Shown in pieces: positions 1-5,635 of a DNA stretch of 9,029 nucleotides. Under the pieces are notes generated by a model. It was not told the origin of the DNA. It was given only the letters and a program-made list of their open reading frames with translations, and did no database searches. A program made the position numbers and the translations under genes. The DNA lies in the NCBI GenBank assembly GCA_018830605.1, contig JAHJRZ010000067.1:1-9029 (forward strand), in the 5' to 3' direction. Position 1 is the first letter of the stretch. Every line of letters starts with the position of its first letter. This stretch comes from Patescibacteria group bacterium. Its GTDB lineage: Bacteria > Patescibacteriota > UBA1384 > JAHJRZ01.

Positions 1-624
1 GATCTCTCAAAAGAATTCAAAATAAAAAAATTCATTTATGCTGCTTCAGGCGGTGCATCTTATGGAGAACCAAAAGAAAACCCAGCCAAAGAGACGACCC
101 CTATCTCGCCTTTAAGCCCTTATGCGGTCGCCAAGCACACCGCTGAAAATTATCTCGGAGTTTACAAATACATCTATGGTTTGGAGTGGACGGCCTTGCG
201 CTACGCCAATATCTATGGTCCGCGCCAAGATCCTCATGGCGAGGCCGGAGTTGTTGCTATTTTTGCCGGGAATATGTTAAAAAATGAAGTATGTAAGATT
301 AATGGCGATGGCAGCCACACTCGTGATTACCTTTATATTAAGGATGTGGTAAAGGCGAATTTAATGGCCATCAATAAAAAAACAAAACACCAAAGCTTTA
401 ATCTTGGCACTAATGTCGCTACTTCAACCTTAGAGATCTTTGAAACTTTAAAAAAAGAGATTAATTATAAAAAGAAACCGATCTTCAAACCCGATGTGCC
501 CGAGGTAGTTGATATCCGGCTCGACTTCTCTTTGGCTAAAAAAGAATTGGGCTGGAGCCCTAAGATTGGGCTGAAAGAAGGAATCAAAAAAACCGTCGAG
601 TGGCTTAAAAAAGAAATGGCTTAA
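1..624 (+). CDS. NAD-dependent sugar-nucleotide epimerase/dehydratase (GalE-like), 3' part, 5' end outside window
   Basis: The frame is open from base 1 and gives 207 residues ending at TAA 622-624. An internal ATG lies at codon 81, but conserved sequence starts well before it, so this is the C-terminal two thirds of a protein of about 310 residues. The N-terminal Rossmann glycine motif would lie upstream of the window. Visible extended-SDR features are a Ser-rich active-site strand followed by YGE (about 40-69), the catalytic YxxxK (Tyr codon 121-123, Lys codon 133-135), the RYANIYGPRQDP segment, the RDYLYIKDVV segment, and the C-terminal pattern LGWSPKIGLKEGIKKTVEW. This pattern fits UDP-glucose/UDP-GlcNAc 4-epimerases, which interconvert gluco and galacto forms of nucleotide sugars in the cytoplasm. 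The exact substrate cannot be read from the sequence. It lies 22 bases upstream of rmlA and probably shares its transcript. Confidence 0.88.
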   Translation, partial: DLSKEFKIKKFIYAASGGASYGEPKENPAKETTPISPLSPYAVAKHTAENYLGVYKYIYGLEWTALRYANIYGPRQDPHGEAGVVAIFAGNMLKNEVCKINGDGSHTRDYLYIKDVVKANLMAINKKTKHQSFNLGTNVATSTLEIFETLKKEINYKKKPIFKPDVPEVVDIRLDFSLAKKELGWSPKIGLKEGIKKTVEWLKKEMA

Positions 625-643
625 AAGGAGAGGGAGAAAGGAA
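625..643 (+). promoter_or_regulatory. Purine-rich ribosome binding region of rmlA
   Basis: Between the epimerase stop and the rmlA ATG lies an almost pure purine tract with AAGGAG near its start, GGGAG in the middle and AAGGAA ending 3 bases before the start codon. It is the only convincing Shine-Dalgarno region at any of the eight visible starts in the window. It supports the ATG at 647 as the rmlA start. Confidence 0.6.
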
Positions 644-646
644 AGA

Positions 647-1372
647 ATGAAAGGCGTAGTTTTAGCAGGAGGGCTGGGAACACGGCTCTACCCCCTTACT
701 TTTGCCACCAACAAACACTTACTCCCAATTTATGATAAACCAATGGTTTATTACCCGATCGAGACTCTGGTTCGGGCGGGAATTGACGAGGTTATCGTTG
801 TCACTGGCGGGCCTCATGCCGGCCACTTCTTGCGCGTCTTAAAGACAGGCGAAGAGTTAGGATTAAAACATCTCGCCTACACTTTTCAGGAAAAAGAAGG
901 GGGGATTGCTGAAGCGCTCTCGCTCTGCGAGGATTTTGCTGAGGGCGGTCCGGTCGCAGTAATTCTTGGCGACAACACGACTGACGCTGATATTTCAAAA
1001 GCGGTCAAAACTTTTGAGGCCGGCGCTAGAATTTTTTTAAAGAGAGTTCCGGATCCGGAAAGATTTGGCGTGGCGGTCTTTGATCCTAAAGACAAGAAAA
1101 AAATTATTAAAATCGAGGAGAAACCTAAGAAGCCAAAATCCAATTTTGCGGTGACGGGCTTATATATTTATGATCATCGCGTCTTTGATCTGATTCGAAA
1201 ATGCAAGCCCTCAAAGCGCGGCGAGCTCGAAATAACAGATGTAAATAATTTCTATATTAAAGAAGGTTCAATGGACTGGGCAATCTTGAAAGGATATTGG
1301 TCAGATGCCGGCACTTTTGAGAGCTTATTCAAATCCAGCGCTTTTTGGGCGAGAAAAAATCAAAAAAAATGA
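647..1372 (+). CDS. rmlA: Glucose-1-phosphate thymidylyltransferase, short form (RmlA)
   Basis: This cytoplasmic enzyme joins dTTP and glucose-1-phosphate to give dTDP-glucose, the first step of dTDP-L-rhamnose synthesis. Visible motifs are the nucleotide-binding loop GGLGTRLYPLT (residues 8-18), KHLLPIYDKPMVYYPIETL, the metal/sugar site LGDN (Asp109), FGVAVFD followed by IEEKPKKPKSNFAVTGLYIYD, GELEITDVNNFY and the late W-x-D-x-GT motif. The match to RmlA runs almost without gaps until just after that motif and then stops. The protein has 241 residues against about 290 for classical RmlA, so the C-terminal segment linked to dimer packing and allosteric control is absent. Similar short forms are common in archaeal and CPR-like nucleotidyltransferases. 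Glucose and dTTP specificity is inferred from similarity and from the rmlC, rmlB and rmlD neighbours. The stop codon overlaps the next start as ATGA (1369-1372). Confidence 0.93.
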   Translation: MKGVVLAGGLGTRLYPLTFATNKHLLPIYDKPMVYYPIETLVRAGIDEVIVVTGGPHAGHFLRVLKTGEELGLKHLAYTFQEKEGGIAEALSLCEDFAEGGPVAVILGDNTTDADISKAVKTFEAGARIFLKRVPDPERFGVAVFDPKDKKKIIKIEEKPKKPKSNFAVTGLYIYDHRVFDLIRKCKPSKRGELEITDVNNFYIKEGSMDWAILKGYWSDAGTFESLFKSSAFWARKNQKK

Positions 1373-2196
1373 CCCTTTCTATAATTTCAGTCTATAACGA
1401 CAAAAAATCGCTAAAAGAAAATCTGCTGCCAAGTTTAAAAAAACAGACCTTAAGATTTGAGCTGATTTTAATTGATAATCGAAATAATAGACGATTTAAT
1501 TCGGCGGCCTCGGCCTTAAATTGGGCGGCTAAAAAAGCTCAGGGCAAATATCTTCTTTTTGTCCATCAGGACATTATTCTGCCTGATAAAAATTGGTTAA
1601 GAAAAGCAGAAAAAATATTAAATAAGCTCCCTAAATTAGGTATCGCCGGCATAGCCGGCATCAATAAAAAAAGTCTGGCCACGGGCTATATTGATGACGG
1701 AGGGCAACCCTGGGGAAGACCTTTCAAGAAACCACAAAGGACACAAACACTTGATGAGTGCTTAATAATAATTCCCAGAAAAGTATTTAAAAAACTCCAA
1801 TTCGACGAAAAAAATTTTGACCATTGGCACTGCTATGCGGTCGATTATTCTTTGGCCGTAACTTATCGAGGGTTTAAAGCCTATGCCATCCCTCTTTTTG
1901 CCAAACATATGTGTCGACGAATGAACCTGACCGACTTATTAATTCATCAAGAAAAAGTTTTGAAAAAACACTACCCCAAATACAAATATATCTGCACGAC
2001 CTGCGGTTTTCTTACCCCTTCTACTATCGCTTTTAGAAAAAGGATTGGCAGTAATATCATAACTGATATTTATGTGTCTTTTGTACGTAACTACTGGTTG
2101 GCGATTATTGAAAATCCAAATGACTTTATGGCGATTAAACTGTTAAAAAGGGCTGCAAAAGTTATTTTTAAAAAATTAAAATTGCATTATGATTGA
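1369..2196 (+). CDS. GT2-type glycosyltransferase (Glyco_tranf_2_5-like)
   Basis: The preferred start is ATG 1369, which overlaps the rmlA TGA and gives 275 residues. A TTG at 1345 would add eight lysine-rich residues and is less likely. The protein opens with the GT2-like strand MTLSIISVYND and then has ELILIDNRNN. It has VHQD (residues 65-68) in place of the usual DxD metal site. A late FDEKNFDHWHCYAVDYSLAVTYRG segment resembles the acceptor-side region of GT2 proteins of the PF13712 type. There is no signal peptide or clear transmembrane helix. The basic C-terminal tail (KLLKRAAKVIFKKLKLH) could bind the inner face of the membrane. It probably transfers a sugar to a lipid-linked glycan. 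Donor and acceptor are unknown, although rhamnose is plausible because the gene sits inside the rhamnose operon. No Shine-Dalgarno is seen, so translation is probably coupled to rmlA. Confidence 0.8.
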   Translation: MTLSIISVYNDKKSLKENLLPSLKKQTLRFELILIDNRNNRRFNSAASALNWAAKKAQGKYLLFVHQDIILPDKNWLRKAEKILNKLPKLGIAGIAGINKKSLATGYIDDGGQPWGRPFKKPQRTQTLDECLIIIPRKVFKKLQFDEKNFDHWHCYAVDYSLAVTYRGFKAYAIPLFAKHMCRRMNLTDLLIHQEKVLKKHYPKYKYICTTCGFLTPSTIAFRKRIGSNIITDIYVSFVRNYWLAIIENPNDFMAIKLLKRAAKVIFKKLKLHYD

Positions 2197-2644
2197 AGGA
2201 GTTAAAGAAAAAAATCTTAATCGGCATCACGATGACCGAGGATGGTTTTCAGAAATTGTGCGCGATGATGAAAAATTATTATCGCGCTTTGGCCAAGCTT
2301 CAATCACCAAAACTTACTCCGGAGTCATCAAAGCTTTTCATTGGCATAAAAAACAGGATGATTTGTGGTTCTGCGTCTCGGGCAATATCCAAGTGGTGCT
2401 CTATGACCGCCGGCCAAGATCAAAAACCAAAGGCGAAACCTCTGTCTTCTTTTTAGGAGAGGATAATCCTAAAATTGTCTTAATTCCCAAAGGAGTGGCT
2501 CACGGTTATCGTGTCTTAGGGACAAAGCCTGCAATTTTAGTTTATTTTACGACTAAATCCTACAATCCAAACGTTCCAGACGAAGAAAGAATTCCTTTTG
2601 ACGATAAAAAAATAAATTTTAACTGGCAGACAAAAAATCGCTAA
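2189..2644 (+). CDS. rmlC: dTDP-4-dehydrorhamnose 3,5-epimerase family protein, short form (RmlC)
   Basis: RmlC is a cupin that epimerises C3 and C5 of dTDP-4-keto-6-deoxyglucose, the third rhamnose step. Visible motifs are DDRGWFSEI (15-23), the catalytic strand GVIKAFHWHKKQDDLW (45-60) with His51 aligned to the catalytic His of the classical RGLHYQ motif, GNIQVVLYDRRPRS, the cupin turn IPKGVAHGYRVL, and SYNPNVPDEERIPFDD near the end. At 151 residues it is about 30 shorter than classical RmlC and lacks most of the C-terminal part. The classical Arg-Gly before the catalytic His is Lys-Ala here. A 3-epimerase or related cupin is therefore possible, but the operon favours RmlC. The start overlaps the end of the glycosyltransferase gene by 8 bases. 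A GAAGGAG lies just after the ATG, where it cannot serve this start. The next in-frame start codon is too far downstream to keep the DDRG motif. Confidence 0.87.
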   Translation: MIEGVKEKNLNRHHDDRGWFSEIVRDDEKLLSRFGQASITKTYSGVIKAFHWHKKQDDLWFCVSGNIQVVLYDRRPRSKTKGETSVFFLGEDNPKIVLIPKGVAHGYRVLGTKPAILVYFTTKSYNPNVPDEERIPFDDKKINFNWQTKNR

Positions 2645-2653
2645 TCAATTCAA

Positions 2654-4744
2654 ATGAAAATTTTAATCACCGGGGGAATGGGCTTTATGGGGTCTAATTT
2701 TGTGCGTTATATGCTCAAGAAGTATCCCAAAATCCAAATTATAAATCTTGATAAGCTTACTTACGCCGGCAACCCGGAAAATCTTAAAGATATTAAGACA
2801 AAAAGATACCAATTTGTCAAAGGCGATATCTGCAACCAAAAATTAGTTAAGAGAGTTGTTAAACAAGTTGACGCAATCATCAATTACGCGGCAGAAACTC
2901 ATGTTGACCGCTCCATTTTAAAACCAGACGCCTTTATTAAAACTGATGTCTTGGGGACTTATACTCTTTTGGAGGCAGGCCGCGAATTTAAGATCAAAAA
3001 ATACATCCAAATTAGTTGCTATGACACAAAAACAAGAGCGCTTACAACCGATGGGTTAAAAACTTATAAAGAAATTAAAAAAGGCGATAAAGTATTTTCT
3101 CTTAACCCAAAAACTTTTGAAATAGAAATAAAACCTGTGGAAAAAATTATTGTCCAATCCCATCGTGGCAAAATGATAGAATTTAAAAACCAACGAGTAA
3201 ATCTTTTAGTAACTCCCAACCATAATATGTTTATAATTAATACCGTTAAGAAAAAATTATTAATTGAAAGAGCTGACAAAGTGTCCAAAAGGTGTATTTT
3301 TTATTTGCCTCAAGGTCGCTGGAAAGGCAAGAATGAAAAAGATATTAAAGTAAAAAATTATGGCAAAGTAAAAACAAAAGATTTGTTGTATGTTCTTGGA
3401 GTTTTTATTGGTGACGGTTTCACTGCTTATCAAGAAAAAATTACCGAAGCAAAAACTGGTCTAACAAAAAAAGAATATCTTAAAAACTCAAGGGATAAAA
3501 AAGGCAGATTCTCAACCATGGAAAAGCAAGGAAACCATAAAATTATATGTCATAGTTACAGAATCTTTTTTGACATCCCTGAAAAAGATAAATGCCGTAA
3601 AAGAGTTGAAAAAGTATTAAGAAATATGAGGGTAAAATATTCTCACCACAGAGGAGTGGCTGGAACACATCTATATTTCACATCAAAAGCATTTATGGAG
3701 CTATTCGATCAATGCGGTAAGGGAGCAAAAAATAAACGTATTCCTCGATGGGCGTTGAAATATTCCCAACAATATCTAAAATATTTATTCCAAGGGTTAA
3801 TGGATTCCGATGGATACAAGAACAAAGTCTATTACACAGTTTCTAAAAAATTAACTTCAGATTTCTGCGAGCTCTGTTTAAAATTAAATCTTAAACCCAG
3901 TATTTATAAAACAAAATCTAAGTCCTTTATCGAAAAAAGAAAGATTGAGGGAAAATCCTTCTATATTTTTGTAGCTAAAACACAAAAATCAATCAGTCGC
4001 CACAGGATAAAGGCAATAAATTATTCTGGAGATGTATGGTGCTTAAAAGTCAAAGATAATAAAAATTTTCTGGTTGAAAGGAACGGTAAATTTGATTTTT
4101 GCGGAAATACCGATGAAGTATATGGCTCCATAAAACAAGGCAGTTCCGATGAAAATTATCCTTTTGAGCCCAACTCGCCCTACTCTGCTTCCAAGGCCGG
4201 GGCTGACCATTTGGTCCGCGTCTATAATATTACTTACGGCGTACCTACCATCAGGACTAACGCCTGCAATAATTATGGCCCCTATCAATATCCGGAAAAA
4301 TTAATTCCTTTATTTATCACTAATCTAATTGAAAAGAAAAAAGTTCCGGTTTACGGCCAAGGAGAACAAATAAGAGAATGGATTTATGTTCTTGATCACT
4401 GTAAAGCGATCGATTTAATTCTTAAAAAAGGCAAGCCGGGCGAGGCGTACAATATCGGCACTGGCGAGCGCAAGAAAAATATCGAGGTGACAAAAATCCT
4501 CTTAAGAAATCTCAAACTTGACCAAAAAATGATAGAATATGTCAAAGACCGGCCGGGGCATGATTTACGCTACGCTTTGGATTCAAGCAAAATTAAACGC
4601 GAGCTTGGCTTTAAACCCGAATATAAGTTTAAAGAAGGAATAAAAAAGACGATAGAATGGTATAAAAACAATCAAAAATGGTGGGAAAAGATAAAATCGG
4701 GAGAGTTTAAAAATTATTATTTAAAACAATATCAAAAAAGATGA
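2654..4744 (+). CDS. rmlB: dTDP-glucose 4,6-dehydratase precursor interrupted by an intein (RmlB)
   Basis: RmlB converts dTDP-glucose to dTDP-4-keto-6-deoxyglucose using bound NAD. The 696-residue precursor splits into N-extein 1-121, intein 122-485 and C-extein 486-696. The joined exteins give 332 residues, a normal RmlB length. The N-extein has the Rossmann motif TGGMGFMGSNF, LDKLTYAGNPENL, NYAAETHVDRSI and ends KKYIQIS. The C-extein begins TDEVYG, so splicing restores the IS-TDEVYG active-site strand with the catalytic Thr-Asp-Glu. Downstream are the YxxxK pair (Tyr510 and Lys514 in the precursor, 146 and 150 after splicing), NNYGPYQYPEKLIPLF, GQGEQIREWIYVLDHC and RPGHDLRYALD, all typical of RmlB. 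It begins 9 bases after rmlC without a Shine-Dalgarno and overlaps rmlD by ATGA (4741-4744). Unless the intein splices, the active site is split and the enzyme should be inactive. Confidence 0.95.
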   Translation: MKILITGGMGFMGSNFVRYMLKKYPKIQIINLDKLTYAGNPENLKDIKTKRYQFVKGDICNQKLVKRVVKQVDAIINYAAETHVDRSILKPDAFIKTDVLGTYTLLEAGREFKIKKYIQISCYDTKTRALTTDGLKTYKEIKKGDKVFSLNPKTFEIEIKPVEKIIVQSHRGKMIEFKNQRVNLLVTPNHNMFIINTVKKKLLIERADKVSKRCIFYLPQGRWKGKNEKDIKVKNYGKVKTKDLLYVLGVFIGDGFTAYQEKITEAKTGLTKKEYLKNSRDKKGRFSTMEKQGNHKIICHSYRIFFDIPEKDKCRKRVEKVLRNMRVKYSHHRGVAGTHLYFTSKAFMELFDQCGKGAKNKRIPRWALKYSQQYLKYLFQGLMDSDGYKNKVYYTVSKKLTSDFCELCLKLNLKPSIYKTKSKSFIEKRKIEGKSFYIFVAKTQKSISRHRIKAINYSGDVWCLKVKDNKNFLVERNGKFDFCGNTDEVYGSIKQGSSDENYPFEPNSPYSASKAGADHLVRVYNITYGVPTIRTNACNNYGPYQYPEKLIPLFITNLIEKKKVPVYGQGEQIREWIYVLDHCKAIDLILKKGKPGEAYNIGTGERKKNIEVTKILLRNLKLDQKMIEYVKDRPGHDLRYALDSSKIKRELGFKPEYKFKEGIKKTIEWYKNNQKWWEKIKSGEFKNYYLKQYQKR
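3017..4108 (+). mobile_element. Intein with LAGLIDADG homing endonuclease inside rmlB
   Basis: These 364 in-frame codons begin with Cys and end with Asn just before a Thr. Numbering from Cys1, block A is CYDTKTRALTTDG, followed by the typical KEIKKGDKVFSLNP. Block B is VNLLVTPNHNMFI with the TxxH pair Thr66 and His69. The endonuclease has LGVFIGDG (127-134, Asp133) and LFQGLMDSDG (257-266, Asp265), with RIPRWAL ahead of the second motif. Block F is the VWCLKVKDNKNFLVERNGK region and block G is FDFCGN. The penultimate residue is Gly instead of His, and block F has Lys where a His often sits. Such endings occur in some phage and CPR-type inteins, from memory. The protein should excise itself and ligate the exteins. 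The endonuclease should cut intein-free rmlB alleles at the insertion point. Both acidic endonuclease residues are present, so mobility may be intact. Counted 60-base lines are lower in G+C than flanking rmlB. Confidence 0.95.
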
Positions 4745-5577
4745 AAATCTTGATAACAGGATCAAATGGCATGCTTGCCTATGCCCTTAAAAAAACCTTG
4801 AAAAAAGAAAACAGACTAATCCTGGCTGATATTGATAATATGGATATTACCAAAACAAAAGAAGTTTCTAATTTTTTTACCAAGGCTAAGCCTGAATTCG
4901 TCATCCACACAGCCGCTTATACTGATGTTGACGGCGCCCAAAATAATAAATCTTTGGCCTTTAAAATTAATCGCGACGGCACCAGAAATGTCGCGATGGC
5001 CGCCAAAAAAATGGATATTCCTGTTGTCTACATCTCAACTGATTATGTCTTTGGCGACAACAAAAGAAAACCATACACTGAAAATGACCGGCCCAACCCT
5101 TTATCTATTTATGGACTCTCCAAGTATGCCGGCGAAAAAGAAGCAAGAAAAAATCCTAAGCATTACATCGTCCGTTCAGCCTGGCTTTACGGGCCTAATG
5201 GCAAAAATTTTGTACTAACGATCTTGCGTTTAGCCAAAGAATTGGACGAGCTCAAAATCGTCAATGACCAGAGAGGATGCCCGACTTACACTTTTGATTT
5301 GGCAGAAGGCATCGCCAAATTAATTAAAACTAATAAATTTAGCACTTATCACCTGACTAATTCCGGCTCCAGCACTTGGTATCAGTTTGCCAAAGAGATC
5401 TTGAAGATTAAAAAAATCAAGAAAAAAGTTTTGCCTATTACTTCAAAAGAGCTTAACCGGCCGGCAAAACGCCCCTCATATTCAGTTTTATCTGGAGCTA
5501 AAATCAACAGATTAAAAATTAGACTAAAATCTTGGCAAAAAGCACTCAAAAATTATCTCAAAACAATCAAGCTTTAA
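4741..5577 (+). CDS. rmlD: dTDP-4-dehydrorhamnose reductase (RmlD)
   Basis: RmlD carries out the last rhamnose step, the NAD(P)H-dependent reduction of dTDP-4-keto-L-rhamnose to dTDP-L-rhamnose in the cytoplasm. The 278-residue protein is slightly shorter than the usual 285-300. It opens with the dinucleotide-binding motif ILITGSNGMLAYAL, where the usual GMLG or GQLG glycine is Ala. It then has VIHTAAYTDVDGAQ, the active-site strand YISTDYVFGD, and YGLSK with Tyr124 and Lys128 as the catalytic pair. YIVRSAWLYGPNGKNFV, QRGCPTYTFDLAEGI, YHLTNSGSSTWYQFAKEI and the C-terminal RPSYSVLSGAKI follow, all diagnostic of RmlD. Its ATG overlaps the rmlB TGA (ATGA), which suggests translational coupling. 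No Shine-Dalgarno is visible. Confidence 0.94.
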   Translation: MKILITGSNGMLAYALKKTLKKENRLILADIDNMDITKTKEVSNFFTKAKPEFVIHTAAYTDVDGAQNNKSLAFKINRDGTRNVAMAAKKMDIPVVYISTDYVFGDNKRKPYTENDRPNPLSIYGLSKYAGEKEARKNPKHYIVRSAWLYGPNGKNFVLTILRLAKELDELKIVNDQRGCPTYTFDLAEGIAKLIKTNKFSTYHLTNSGSSTWYQFAKEILKIKKIKKKVLPITSKELNRPAKRPSYSVLSGAKINRLKIRLKSWQKALKNYLKTIKL

Positions 5578-5580
5578 AAA

Positions 5581-5609
5581 ATGACAAAAAATCATAAGTT
5601 ATATATATT
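5581..5609 (+). promoter_or_regulatory. Possible sigma70-type promoter before the flippase gene
   Basis: The 58-base gap after rmlD is the longest in the window. It contains ATGACA (5581-5586) and TATATT (5604-5609) with a 17-base spacer, each one base away from the consensus -35 and -10 boxes. Transcription would begin near 5616 and leave a leader of about 20 bases before the ATG at 5636. The region is very AT-rich, so a chance match is quite possible. No terminator hairpin is seen in the same gap. Confidence 0.33.
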
Positions 5610-5635
5610 ATTTATACAGACCTGATTTTAAATCT

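Noticed and set aside
181..624. Treating the TTG at 181 as the real start of the first gene.
   Set aside because: The frame is open from base 1 and the catalytic YxxxK and the active-site Ser strand lie upstream of 181, so the gene simply enters from outside the window.
801..1143. Minus-strand open frames of 65 and 85 codons opposite rmlA.
   Set aside because: They lie entirely opposite a strongly supported rmlA, have no recognisable domain and look like shadows.
3017..4108. The insertion in rmlB could be a group I/II intron, an IS element or a domain fusion.
   Set aside because: It is fully in frame, starts with Cys, ends with Asn before Thr and carries splicing blocks A, B, F and G. It has no terminal inverted repeats and the endonuclease shares the host reading frame, which fits an intein and not an intron or IS.
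3064..4288. Minus-strand open frames opposite rmlB and its intein.
   Set aside because: Composition and position are those of antisense shadows, and the plus strand is explained throughout by RmlB and intein motifs.
1369..4744. Alternative genetic code with TGA as Gly, known in some CPR lineages.
   Set aside because: TGA occurs only as the final codon at 1370, 2194 and 4742, each exactly at an overlapping next start. Reading through would not extend the conserved domains.
4832..5218. A 128-codon plus-strand frame inside rmlD.
   Set aside because: It is out of frame with a clear RmlD and shows no domain pattern.
5588..5627. Inverted repeat AAAATCA / TGATTTT in the rmlD-flippase gap as a terminator.
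   Set aside because: The arms are only 7 AT-rich base pairs with a loop of over 25 bases, and no T-run follows. It is too weak for a terminator.
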